From the NCBI GenBank assembly GCA_009733715.1, contig WMKJ01000004.1:1-64000 (forward strand): 64,000 nucleotides of DNA, read 5' to 3'. Made by a program: the position numbers and the translations under genes. Shown here one piece after another: positions 53,686 through 64,000 of the stretch (positions within the stretch are counted from its first letter, which is position 1; every line of letters starts with the position of its first letter). This stretch comes from Herpomyces periplanetae (taxonomy: Eukaryota > Ascomycota > Laboulbeniomycetes > Herpomycetales > Herpomycetaceae). The notes beneath the pieces were generated by a model. It did no database searches. It saw nothing but the letters and a program-made list of their open reading frames with translations, and was not told where the DNA came from.

Positions 53686-56518
53686 GTGATTGTTAAATTC
53701 GACAAGTTTCATGATGCTCATGAAAGATTTTGGTACTATGGGCTGGAGCGAACGGTTCGAATGGGTTTAACCTAAGGAGTGAGGAGGATTGGTTAAGAAT
53801 AGTTAAGTTGTTCCGTTTGTTTGAGTATGCACATGTACCCGTTTTCGATATGTATTTACGGTGATATTTATGCATTTGTTCATTATACTGCTAGTGTGAC
53901 GTGATTTTACTTGGATAGTGAAGGTAGACGGGAACCCATGGATGCTTGGGCGTCGTAGAAGACCGAACAAAAGAAAAGCTAAATGATAAATTAAGGTAAG
54001 AAAAGCGAATTCACACTTGAAGCTTTTATAAATATACTGGGATGGAAAGAAAGATTTGTATTACGTCCAGAGTAAACTTGGTTTGGTATTGGATGGATTG
54101 CAAGGAATTATTATTAGTATTCAGTTAGGGTATAGACATGGTGAATTGGCAACAGAAGAATATTCGAAATTATCAACTAGATACGTTTAGTCTGTATAAG
54201 AGGGTACGGCGCAGTAGAATTGGTGGGGGTACTAGCGGCTGACATGAGGTATGGATAACTTGGAAGATGAAGTTTTGGCTATTAAAACAGGGAACGTTGA
54301 AGAATAGATGCGGACTGTTGACTTAAGATGGACAAGGGTGATCAACTGGGGGCAGTCGATTCAGGGAGAGTTTGTGTGTATAAGTAGACACTGGAAATGA
54401 TGAACATTTTTGTCGTAGGTTTGCCTACGCTAGAGAGGGATTATAAGCCAAACTGGAGTTTTCTTTTATTTAATCAGGGTGGTTGTAGCGTGTAGGTTAA
54501 CAAGGATGGATAACGACAGTCAAGGTTAAAGCGAATTGGTAGGAGGGTGGTTTAAAGGGGAGGTTTGAATTAGTTGATGAACGTTAGAACGGTGGCGATT
54601 ACACATTGGCGTAGAAGACGGAAAGGAAAAGGTGAAACGTTTGAATGGTGGAGAGTTCTGGTGAACTGGGGAATATGGGGAATGGCTTGTTTTCCAATAA
54701 GAGAAATAAAATGATGATACGGGTGGGTATTGCACGGTTACAAAAGAGATTGGGATTAGGGGACATTATGGTTTGATGGACGTTAAACTGATTTGGTTAG
54801 CTGGCGGGGAGTTATTTAGTGTGGATCGGTTGTGAACAATAGGTTTAAAGTTTACAAAACGGGAGATCTTCTTTAGGAATTGGAGTAAACTGACGATTGG
54901 AATAGCTTCAAGTAAATGTTTCGATAGTAACACCGGCCAAACGTGAGGTACAGGTGTATATTAAATGTAAGCACATGATTGATGTTTGGGATAGAGAAGC
55001 GATTTTGGCACCAGAGTCCATGAGTTTCCTGGGGGGTAATGTTGTTTTGGGTTAATAAGATGATAGGTTAGAAGATATATTTTAGACATGGAATTGATCT
55101 AAAGGCAAATCAAAATGAAGGGTGACATTTATGATTTTGGCAACTCCCGGGTTCTAGAGGGTAAAGTTGCGTGGTTATGCTTGTTTTAACAGAAATAGCT
55201 GGAGTAATGGTAACCAAGTATGTCAAGTGCGATTCCGCCTTTTTCGCAGAGGGTTTTGCTAATGATAAGGGAGACAAGGATAAATTTTTAGTTGAATGGT
55301 AATGGAAAGGTAGAAGGCAACGATATTTTTGGCATGGAAATATTTTTCTACACAACGGTATTGGGGCTGGTATGTGTTACCGGAAGTATATTTATAAAAT
55401 TTGCCACTAGTAGGAGGGTTGTTGTTCTTTATCTGTTTTCTCGGGCAAAGGTGAGTATTTGACATGGACTGTACAAGGAATCAAAAGGTATGGATAATTA
55501 AGGGTATCCAAGTGCATGTGGTAACGTCATTGAGGTAGTGAGTATTTTTAACAAGTCTGGATAATCAGATACGGTATCAAATCATATGAATTTGGTTGAC
55601 TGGTGTACGAAATTGGAGTGTATGGGATATTTATAGTGGGAAGTAGAGAGGATGTTGGTTTGTTTATAGGGAATTAACGAAAGGAGGAATTTAGAGGTAA
55701 ATTGTTACGAAGGCATGAATGAGTAGGAGAGATTTGGGATTTAGGTAGATGGTATGGGGGCGATTTGGAAATGGACGCAGGGGAGAAAGGGAAAGATATA
55801 TGGCATGCTTTGCTCGATGTGTACTGGGGCAAGGGGATTGTAGATTTCATTCTTACACGTTGGGTAAAATGTGAACGGGTTTCTGGGGAGAAGTTATCAC
55901 ACAGAAACACGAATGGGGAACTGGTGGGATAGAAGCTAAACTATATGAATGAAGGAAGTTAGTATTTGGGGTAAGAAATTCAAGATTGACATTGATGGAA
56001 TGGTAGTGGGGATATAGGAGGATTAGAGGTATTTGGAGCGTCGAATGACGAGCAATGTTTAACAAGGCTTTTTGTAGTGTAGGGTGTATACACTATTACT
56101 TCAATAGGATGGAGCCAGGTGAAAGGGTAAAGCAGAAGGGAATTTTGGAAGTTGGAGATAGTTGTACGGGTGTGGAAGGGATTTTTCATTTGGGAGGGAT
56201 GTGTACGAGGATGTGGAAGAGAATCTAAGGTTTAGAAGAGTAACGGGGAAGGCGAAAGTGGAAAAAGGATAAATTAGGTTGTTAGAAACTAGACCGATAG
56301 AACATAATGTTGTACTTGGACAGATTACCAGAGAAAGAATGAAGAGGAATATGGCGATAGTAATTCCAAGATGGGGAAAATGGGGTGTGTGAATGCGAAG
56401 GAAAGGAAAAAAAGCGCCAAAAGTCTAATTAGCTACACAGTGCCGACGAAATGAAGAAAGTAAGTTGAGTAGATTCTGGAATGGAGAGAGTTGTGATAAT
56501 GATGAACTGGAGAAGAGG
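53686..56518. other. 2.8-kb convergent intergenic region, strongly purine-rich on the + strand
   Basis: Between the PFF1 stop and the PhiA-like stop. The + strand is G/A-dominated throughout, with many GGGA, GGAA and AAGG runs. Minus-strand frames are Ser/Pro/His/Thr-rich low-complexity shadows. No repeat unit, RNA gene or transposon-like frame was recognised. It is unusually long for a convergent gap. Confidence 0.55.
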
Positions 56519-57404
56519 TTAATTGGAAACGGACCATAGGACGTCTGGTTCACCCGATGTGGATATGGCGAGTAGACCTTCGAGATGAATACAATTAGCA
56601 CCAGGAGAGAACTTAGGAGTACTGGCGAAAATGTTCATTTCACCGGTTGAGGGATGAGGGCAAGCGAAGAAGCCACTGGGACCAGCGGAAACCGAGCCCA
56701 TTTTGAACAAGCCTACGGGAGTTCCGAATTTGGGGCCGCAAGGGTATTGATCACCAGAGTGTTGGGAGCAGTTTACGTCGATTTGGCGAGGAACGAAAAC
56801 CACGGAATTGGCGAGGGGAGTAGCACCGGGAGGTAGGGAGATGGTGTGGAGAGTTGCATGAATTAGGCCGCTATCAGGTTCGACGTACAAAGTTTGACCA
56901 CCGGCTACCATGGTGCTGATACTGAGGGTTCCGCTGCGGAAGGAAAGTTGACTGTTTGGATGGCATATGTTGGTGCAGTATTCTTCAGAAGTAGGTCTGC
57001 CGATGGCGAAACCGCGGTTCCAGTTGATTCGCTTGAAGTTGATATCGGCGTTTGAGGGAGCGTAGGCGGCGAGAGTGAAATCGCTCAATTCAGAATGCTC
57101 AGACTCGGAATAATCAGAGCTTGAGCCCGAGCCCGAGCCAGAGCCAGAGCCAGAACCAGAACCAGATCCTGTGCTGGATCCAGAATCCGAGTCTATTTAG
57201 ACAATTGTTAGTTGATGTGAGGTGACAAGAAACAGTAAAAGCGACAGATTGGGAGGCGGTACGACGAAGTTTAACAAGGGCAGGGCTAATTGAAAAAGGA
57301 CGAAACCTACCGCTCTCATAGTCGCTTTGGGGAACTCCATGAGGAACAGCAGACACCATGAGCACAGCAAGAGCTGAAGTGAGTAGAAAGTTTGAGAAGC
57401 GCAT
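56519..57404 (-). CDS. Secreted PhiA-like cell-wall protein with Gly-Ser linker
   Basis: Two exons (57311-57404 and 56519-57192) with a 118-nt intron (GTAGGT donor, CTAAC branch, ATAG acceptor) give 255 residues. The first exon encodes a signal peptide, MRFSNFLLTSALAVLMVSAV, ending near VPHG. After the splice comes a run of about nine Gly-Ser or Gly-Ser-like pairs, then an acidic Ser/Glu stretch. A globular domain starts FTLAAYAPSNADINFKRINW and includes GGQTLYVEPDSGLIHATLH and GPSGFFACPHPSTG. The pattern (beta-rich, G-x-YVxP, GFxACP) resembles Aspergillus PhiA and related IgE-binding cell-wall proteins, which affect conidiation structures. This family call is from memory and moderate. Cys are paired (CTNIC, NCSQ, YPCGP, ACP, NCIH), as expected outside the cell. 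Confidence 0.8.
57115..57180. repeat. Hexanucleotide run coding the Gly-Ser linker
   Basis: On the minus strand, GGTTCT, GGCTCT and GGCTCG units repeat in tandem at the start of exon 2 of the PhiA-like gene. It is a coding minisatellite. Confidence 0.7.
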
Positions 57405-58185
57405 GATTAAAAGTAGACGATTAGACGAGAGAATGGGTTTTTGGGAATCTGGGTTAGGGCAGTGAAGAGCGGATGGACAGATAATTGATTGAGTGAATGA
57501 GGGGTTAAAAGATTGGAAAAGTACATCCCACCGGGGGGAGAGGACAGAGTACTTATAGGCGCGGGAAAAGAAATATTTGGCGAACAATTGATGTGAAGTA
57601 GATGGAACTGCGAGAGAATGCGGCCGTGATAGCAATGTGAATATGTGTATCGGTTAAGCCGAGAACTTGTTTCAACAACGAGTAAAACAAAGTCCGGAAG
57701 CTAGCAGCAAAGGCAAAATGTGGAATGACGATGACGATGTCAAGGATCCAGGAGCAATTGTGGTGGAAATGCTTAGTTTCAACCGTGCAACGAGGATTGT
57801 GGATGGGATAAACCAACGATTAGACAGAGACTGCGGGACAATAGTGTCAAAGAAGTGTAATTAATTGTGGAAACGGCTGGAATGTAAAATAATAAAACGT
57901 AAAATGTTAAGCCTGCCGCTATGGCTTTGTGATTTTGGACGTCGACACAATGGGGAAAATAGAGTTGACAATCCTTTCGAATCCGTTGTTGTAGATGGGT
58001 ATCATGCATGGTTTACCATGGCATGCGCTACTCAATTTAGTCGGGCTTAGACACTGCCTTAAACTTGTCTAGACTTGGTGATTAGTCGAAAATCCCAGGC
58101 TTGAATCGCCCCAGGAAAATCCCAATTCTTGCCGCTGATTCTGGGTTGAATTTTTTTGGCGATGAAAACGCCACTGAACGTTTGA

Positions 58186-58458
58186 TTATCTTCCCAGACC
58201 GTTTTTACCATCATGATCCAGAGTGGATACAATAAGGATCTTCCTCATGTTGAATGGACAACTACGGCGAATCCCCGATACTCTTCTTCCCCGGGTTAGC
58301 CTGAGTTTATTATACGCTAAAAGATTCTCCCATCTTCTCTGATCTTCATCCGGGTAAAATTCCCCTCCATCGCCATCACGTTGATGCTGTCCCCAACTAT
58401 CGCGATATCCAACTATACTGCATTCGCCTTCACCCATCATACCATATGGCAGTTCCAT
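58186..58458 (-). CDS. Uncertain hypothetical small protein
   Basis: A 90-residue ATG frame with an ordinary charged composition, including GGEFYPDEDQRRWENLLAYN. It contrasts with the Ser/Pro shadow frames around it. I do not recognise a family. A second overlapping minus frame directly after it (58,052-58,204, reading MVKTVWEDNQTFSGVF onward) is also open. The two could be exons of one gene or chance. Confidence 0.2.
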   Translation of the reverse strand: MELPYGMMGEGECSIVGYRDSWGQHQRDGDGGEFYPDEDQRRWENLLAYNKLRLTRGRRVSGIRRSCPFNMRKILIVSTLDHDGKNGLGR

Positions 58459-59050
58459 GCCCAGGAGAAATCCCCATTGTCATAAATTCTTCCGTTTAAT
58501 TTGCCCTTGAGACAGATCACCCATCTGTATTTGTATCATCGTATCAATTTACATTTTCATCTCACACTAAACGTATCCCTCAAATCCTTTAATCGTCACA
58601 CTTTGAATGTTTCCCGAGACAACCATGATCTGTTACAAATATTTGAATAGTTGTTTCTACCTATAAAGATGTGTTTAAGTGGCATTCTCTTCTTCAACCC
58701 AACGCCACTCACTCACCCTGCTCAAAATATGCATCAAACGTATATTCTACCTTCAATTTCCCCCATAAATCATCCCTTATCCACAGCAAAACATTCTACC
58801 ACCCCTCCATCCACTCGGTTCTACTCACAATACTCCTCAGTCCATTTATCCAATTTCCCTTCTGCTATTCTCCCTCTTGCCCTTATCCCTGACAAATTGT
58901 TCCTGTTATGTATACAATTCTTTTTCATATACATTCCATGCCAACAATTCTTACAAGGTCTATTTTACTCGGTGTTTGCCCACTCGTTCGTTCGAATGAT
59001 CCATCAATTGGTCAGAGCTCATCATCCCGTAGATCCACAGATCTACAGTT

Positions 59051-59091
59051 CCATCCATCCATCCATCCACCCATCCACCCATCTATCCCTT
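59051..59091. repeat. CCAT tetranucleotide microsatellite
   Basis: About nine CCAT or CCAC/CTAT variant units in tandem on the + strand, inside the pyrimidine-rich block. Confidence 0.8.
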
Positions 59092-60898
59092 TACCCCGCG
59101 TGCCCTTTGACCATTCTGTCGCATTCTTGTCTAAAATCATACAACACCTTCTTCCATTCGACACTTAAATCCACGTAGCCTACTAACCCTTCATTTATCT
59201 GGCTTGCCTTGTATCGTTGCTCGTTCTACACTTAAATTTTACCGCTTCATTTGATCTACTGGTGTAAACCATCTCCATTATACCATTCCAAATATGATCG
59301 TCTGGTCTCATTTCATCGTGTCAGGAATACATTTATCCATCCATTTCAAACCAACTCCATGTGAGGGCTGTTTTGTCAAGTTCTACCAATTTGTAAAGAA
59401 TTAAACTTCCTCTTAACAAATCTACCTCAAAACTCTTACGAGGGAAAAACCCCTTTGATATCCCCAAATTTTAACGTTGTGCACTATATTCACATGCCCC
59501 TGTTGTTCAATAATCGTATATAACTCTTAATAAAATCTTCGGATTATTCAAGTCTAAATGTATACACACTTTACCGTGTAACCAACCGTGGGTTTATCCC
59601 CCAGTTATACTCTGCATACACTATACGTGTACGTATATTTCAATAACCTATGATTACCTCTTTACCATATTTCTAAAATTGTGAACAATCAGATTGTTTC
59701 TTTCCCCCCCCCCCTATCCCCCCAACTTATTATCATCATTAAACTTGTACCGTTAACTTACCCTTTAACGCATACACCAATATTATAATCACAGTACCCT
59801 GAATATTAGTCAAATTGGACCAAGCTACTGGTGATAAGTAATTTCTGTAATTGGAAACTTTACCTGATCTTAAGCCGCTATCCTTGGAAGTATCGGTAAT
59901 TGTAAAATATCTATATTTGGATGTATCAAAGTAAGTGATGTGACATTGTGCAACTTAGTACCCATCTAACAGCGGGTACAAAGGTACAATTTTAGCACAT
60001 TTGAAACATCCCATATTGTGGTGGTATATGGTATCGACAAAGTTATTTTAACAATATATTTAGCCCTCTGACTTTGATAGAAGTGTGTAGCTAAGTAGAT
60101 GATGGAGGTACAAAACCCCAAGTAAGTGTAGGTACAAGCATGCATGTAAATACGCGATAAGTAACACACACTTTCATTTCAGGGGACTTTGCCTTTATGT
60201 CCCAAAAGTCTAGAGACATAATTAAACCAAATCTTAAACAACCTTAACAATCAAATACCAAAGTGTATCAAGCAATATTCTTCTTCATATGCCCGCGTTA
60301 TGTATCGTTGTCGCCATTTTCGCCACTTTTGCCGCCCCCGCTACGCCACCCGGCTAAATATACACCCGACTCCAGGCTAAATTTAGCACAAGCCCGAACC
60401 AGAACAACACCGTGGCAGTGCGGTGGCGTCCTCTTCCGCATCACTAGGTGGCAAAGTGCTGTGGCGCGTAACACGGATTATTAAGCGGCCCGGTTGGTTC
60501 GCTCAGGCCTTTTTCCCACACAAAATGATTTCATCGATCGCTTGCATCATGATATTCTTTTTTTAAATATAATTATCTTCATATTCATATATCCTTCCCC
60601 TAGAGTTTCTGTTATTGTTCGCCTTAATTGTTTGTGATCTGCTCGCCCCACTCATCCTTCGCTAATGCTACCATTATTCCTTCATTCAGCACCCTCTAAT
60701 CTTAACCGTGCATCACTATGTACATCCACACAATCATCTACTGAATTGTTCATCAGGCATACGATATACTAACTAATTCAGTGTATATCTTAAATTATTG
60801 TAACTCATAATCTACTTTTTGCGGTTATCTTACACTATAACTTACTTCCTCGTTAAACCCATTCTTAAATCGGGCATGATCTTCAAAAGTGCTAACAA

Positions 60899-61927
60899 AT
60901 GGAACTCGAATCTTTCAAGTCACGAAACCGTATTCACACTAATCATAGTGAAACTTTTACGGTTAACGCTTGGGATCAAACACCCGCCGATAAGTCAGTC
61001 GAGCAACTTAACTTTAAACAATACATCGTCCAACGAGAAGCTCCAGCCTCAGAGTATGAAAAGAAAAAATTTTGCCAAAATCCGGAAAAATGGTGGGATC
61101 GATTTTACTCTAATAATAAAAGTAACTTCTTCAAAGATCGTCATTGGCTCCTTCAAGAATTTCCCATACTGCGTAAAGTTTTACTCCCCGACGCTGGTCC
61201 CGTCGTAATTGTAGACGCTGGTGCCGGCGTCGGCAATACAATATTTCCCTTGCTTGAACAAAATTCTAATCCTGCCTTAACCATTCATGCATGCGACTAC
61301 TCCAAAAAAGCCGTCGAAATCATACGTCAAACTGATTCTCTCAAGTATCCTGCATTACATGCCCACATCTGGAACATGGCAAGTTATATCCAACATGAAA
61401 ACCTTCCTCCCGGCATACAGCCTAACAGTGTTGATATCGTATTGTTAATATTCGCCTTTAGTGCATTGGCCCCAACTGACTGGTCCTGGGCAATTAGAAA
61501 CATCTGGACTATGCTAAAGCCTGGTGGTTGCGTATTATTCCGTGACTATGCCCGAAATGATTTAACCCAATCCCGTTTTAAAGAGGGTCGTTGGATGGAC
61601 GAAAACTTTTACCTGAGAGGAGATGGTACGCGCGTCTACTACTTTGATAAATCAGAGTTGGAATGTCTTTGGACCACTGGTATCTCCGTAGCTTTTCCCC
61701 AATTTCAAGACTCCCCACCCCATAATTCATCTGAAGCCGTTGATATGGTAGATCCTCATCGTATAGCCCATTTAGCCGATGTAATTCCACCCACCTCATC
61801 CTTTAAAAGACTTTACAATTTTGAAGTCGGAAAAATTGACTTGGATGAGCGCATGTTAATCAACCGAAAGCGAAAGCTGAAAATGTACCGGAATTGGCTT
61901 CAAGCTGAATTCGTTAAGCCTAAGTAA
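60899..61927 (+). CDS. TRM140/METTL2-like tRNA 3-methylcytidine methyltransferase
   Basis: A single-exon frame of 342 residues from ATG 60899. This family methylates C32 of tRNA-Thr or tRNA-Ser to m3C using SAM. Hallmarks are NPEKWWDRFYSNNKSNFFKD and RHWLLQEFPIL, then the SAM motif VVIVDAGAGVGNTIFPLLEQ at about residues 100-120. HACDYSKKAVEII follows, then a SVDIVLLIFAFSALAP segment, MLKPGGCVLFRDYA and FYLRGDGTRVYYF, the last being nearly invariant in METTL2/6/8. There is no actin-binding N-terminal extension like that of S. cerevisiae Abp140. Substrate (Thr or Ser) cannot be decided by eye. Confidence 0.95.
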   Translation: MELESFKSRNRIHTNHSETFTVNAWDQTPADKSVEQLNFKQYIVQREAPASEYEKKKFCQNPEKWWDRFYSNNKSNFFKDRHWLLQEFPILRKVLLPDAGPVVIVDAGAGVGNTIFPLLEQNSNPALTIHACDYSKKAVEIIRQTDSLKYPALHAHIWNMASYIQHENLPPGIQPNSVDIVLLIFAFSALAPTDWSWAIRNIWTMLKPGGCVLFRDYARNDLTQSRFKEGRWMDENFYLRGDGTRVYYFDKSELECLWTTGISVAFPQFQDSPPHNSSEAVDMVDPHRIAHLADVIPPTSSFKRLYNFEVGKIDLDERMLINRKRKLKMYRNWLQAEFVKPK

Positions 61928-64000
61928 ACAGGATTTATCCCGTGTAAAGCTTCTTAAAAATTCAATCTCTTCCCTACACCTAAACTACGTTCTTGATATT
62001 TTCGTTGCATGCCGCCAATCAATCTCTCTTGTTGCGTAGATATGAATTGCTGTTTAGCCCATCCATCCTTAGCCGACCTGTTTGATTAACCATATTTTGC
62101 CCATGCATATGCCTTTTCCTTTGATTCACCTCGTTGTACCCCCCAAAACTTCGAAATCATTTCTTATGGTTATGAAAACATTTAACGCTTAAGTACATAG
62201 AGTTAACTTCACCATGCAGTATCATAATTTATAATGTCATGTTCCTAACATCACTCATGAACAATATTAATTTAAGCTTAATTGCCTACACGCGTGGACA
62301 TGGGTAAAGAGAAGTTTAGCAGATACGAGATTTATTTGTAATGTTAACCAACTCATTACCTTGGATACCATGCAAGTATTAAATGTAAAAGAAGTGATTA
62401 ACGTAGCAAGAGTTTAGGAATACTATTGGTTAACTTGAAAAAGTTTCCATCACTGGATTAGTTTGGTTGGAGAAATTTTGTCAGGACGAAACCCTTTGGC
62501 TAGACATTTATACAAATATTATAACTTGCGGATCATACAAGTGCCCAACTAGGAGGATATATGAACCAATTTGGGAGAACATCTATCCTACACGGCAATC
62601 AGTTAACATAAGGAACACCCGCCAAATAAATTTCGAAAAAAAGGGGAAAGGGATTTTAAGCCCAAGTTGGTTATTTGATATCTTGATAAATCAAGTTAAG
62701 ATGTCGAGCATAACCCCATGAAAAAGATGCTAAACCATACCCAAGAAAACTGAGAAGATCTGTGTGTATACGAGATTCAAAAACCCGTGTTTCAAAATTT
62801 TCGCAAATACCCTCGATATTACGCATCATCCCCATTACCCCCCCGGGAAATTACCGCAGTCCACGCCTATATATCCTTAAAACTATTCGCTCAAGCAATT
62901 CATTACCAAGGTATTCATGTACCTAATTAAAACACTCCAATTCCCCCAACTTCTCCCCATCTCGCAGTGCGATTTCGCAACTAAATTTCCCTCCGCCACG
63001 GAACATTGCCTTCATCCGACCCGATCGCACTGGATCACGTGGCACGACGGAACATTGTTGCACCAGTTCCGGTGGGTTGTTTTCGGCGCGAACCGAAACT
63101 TTTGGCGATGTTATATCGCGAGTTTTAACCAGTTTAACCATAATTACCCTTCGTATTCTATACGATAGATCGCGCTCCTCTACTTGGCAATGATGATTTT
63201 GAGCGTTTAGATTAACCTTTTTTTAATTGTCATTGTATTGCATAGTTTCTACTTTTGTCAATTGACGTCTCGTTTTATGGGTTGGCTCAGCAAACGAGTA
63301 AGTTGATTCGTATTTATCATTTGCCGTGTGTTCACGTTTATCTTAATCGTTTTTTTACTGGTGCTTTCGTGTAATGCCAAACGTGTTTAAATTGTCACCT
63401 GTTCTTCATTTATACGATAAAATTGTTAGCGCCCTTTAAACTTTTTGATCCATCGGGTATGCCGTACATGCTTCATTGCCATATACGCAGTCTCTTTTCC
63501 ATATCACCGCCCCTCCACACTTTTACTTGTTAATCTAAACTCAAGGCAGCTGCACAACTCTTTTCTGATTTCCTTGCATGAATCCAAAATCTTCACTACC
63601 TTCATCTTACGTAGCTATATACACTCCTCGGTTAACTGCGCAACGTGGACCCTCGGGATTAATGATTCTTTCAGGTTATTCACTGGACGATTGACCAACA
63701 AATCCATTCATTTCAGCTACGTGCGCTACTCTATGAGTACCATATTACCCATTCGTATCGGTAATAACATTATATTACACAATCTCATTGTATAATCGAT
63801 TAAAAAAAAAATTTAAAGAGGTGGACTACTCCTCCATTCATCCGGTCATTGCCAGCGACTGACATTCATCCAAACTGTGAAGTTTTTACTCGGTTTACCG
63901 TATGACACGCATCTTTTATCTCCTCTCGTCTAAAAGATACCTCGGCCCGGTATCATATATCTTCAAACTTTAGTATTCACCTGGTATACTTGCTTTATAT
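61928..64000. other. 2.1-kb terminal region, no supported gene; promoter-like near 63.0 kb
   Basis: AT-rich with no recognised protein. Around 62,870-63,180 GC content rises, with a TCACGTG at 63035-63041. This could be the promoter of a gene beyond the window edge. A 116-residue + frame at 63445-63795 and a 72-residue minus frame at 62923-63141 show no family motifs. Confidence 0.4.
63035..63041. promoter_or_regulatory. TCACGTG E-box in a promoter-like region
   Basis: CACGTG within GGATCACGTGGC in a local GC-richer stretch. The associated gene is not visible in the window. Confidence 0.25.

Larger units (their letters stand above)
57405..60898. other. 3.5-kb intergenic region, no confidently supported gene
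   Basis: Contains two consecutive minus-strand open frames of uncertain status (58,052-58,458), a pyrimidine-rich + strand block at about 58,560-59,300, a CCAT microsatellite at 59,051-59,091, poly-C runs near 59,705-59,721, and a local GC-rich stretch at 60,285-60,510. No tRNA or rRNA was recognised. Confidence 0.45.

Noticed and set aside
53740-53765. GGTTCGAAT-like sequence suggesting a tRNA T-loop
   Set aside because: No matching A box, acceptor stem or anticodon arm could be found around it. Similar isolated matches near 15,540 and 58,100 failed for the same reason.
54526-56189. Several 70-80 residue minus-strand frames
   Set aside because: They arise from the C/T-rich minus strand (Ser/Pro/Thr/His-rich) and share no protein-like pattern.
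58651-59178. A 175-residue + frame in the pyrimidine-rich block
   Set aside because: Composition is dominated by Ser, Pro, His, Ile and Leu from C/T-rich repeats, including the CCAT microsatellite. It is a low-complexity shadow.

Overview
The window is eukaryotic and almost certainly fungal, most likely an AT-rich, intron-bearing ascomycete. The lineage is inferred from the gene set, not proven. Marker families are an Anp1/Mnn9-type mannosyltransferase, a fused HIS7 (HisH-HisF), a vacuolar M28 protease of the Pff1 type, a Zn(II)2Cys6 regulator, a CnjB-type multi-knuckle protein, a PhiA-like secreted protein and a Pca1/CrpA-type P1B ATPase. An early-diverging (Taphrinomycotina-like) ascomycete would fit the gene style, but I cannot prove it. 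Introns are 48-242 nt with GT..AG ends, often a CTAAC or CTTAAC branch site, and donors mostly GTAAGT, GTACGT or GTGAGT.

Layout. 1-6 kb: a small conserved protein of unknown function (+), then SPF45/RBM17 splicing factor (-) and an Anp1-family mannosyltransferase (-). 7-15 kb: a minus-strand run of Pca1-like P1B ATPase, COQ5 and a nine-exon, nine-knuckle CnjB-like protein. 17.9-23.4 kb: an intronless IQGAP (+). 23.7-30.7 kb: cyclophilin (-) and proline dehydrogenase (+) share a divergent promoter, followed by IMP3 (-) and HIS7 (+). 30.8-38 kb: CHL1 helicase (-) and a Zn2Cys6 factor (+). 38.6-47.3 kb: ribosomal protein eL34 (-, in four small exons) diverges from the giant intronless PRP8 (+). 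50.3-53.7 kb: PFF1 protease (+). 56.5-57.4 kb: PhiA-like secreted protein (-). 60.9-61.9 kb: TRM140/METTL2-type tRNA methyltransferase (+). The remaining intergenic blocks (14.7-17.9, 47.3-50.3, 53.7-56.5, 57.4-60.9 and 61.9-64 kb) show no gene I can support. Several are strongly purine- or pyrimidine-rich on one strand.

The genes are housekeeping and do not form an operon-like pathway, although RNA processing recurs (SPF45, PRP8, CnjB-like, IMP3, eL34, TRM140). I saw no transposon, virus-derived element, CRISPR array, rRNA or tRNA. The most interesting observations are: a 5-nt microexon that completes the Walker A loop of CHL1; a P1B ATPase whose phosphorylated Asp reads Asn (NKTGT); a cyclophilin with a mitochondrial presequence and a second start codon followed at once by an intron; three TGACGTCA palindromes in the cyclophilin/proline dehydrogenase promoter; and a recurring TCACGTGA / TCACGGGAT promoter motif. 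Exon boundaries were worked out by eye from splice signals, reading phase and family conservation. I found no single new multi-gene system.
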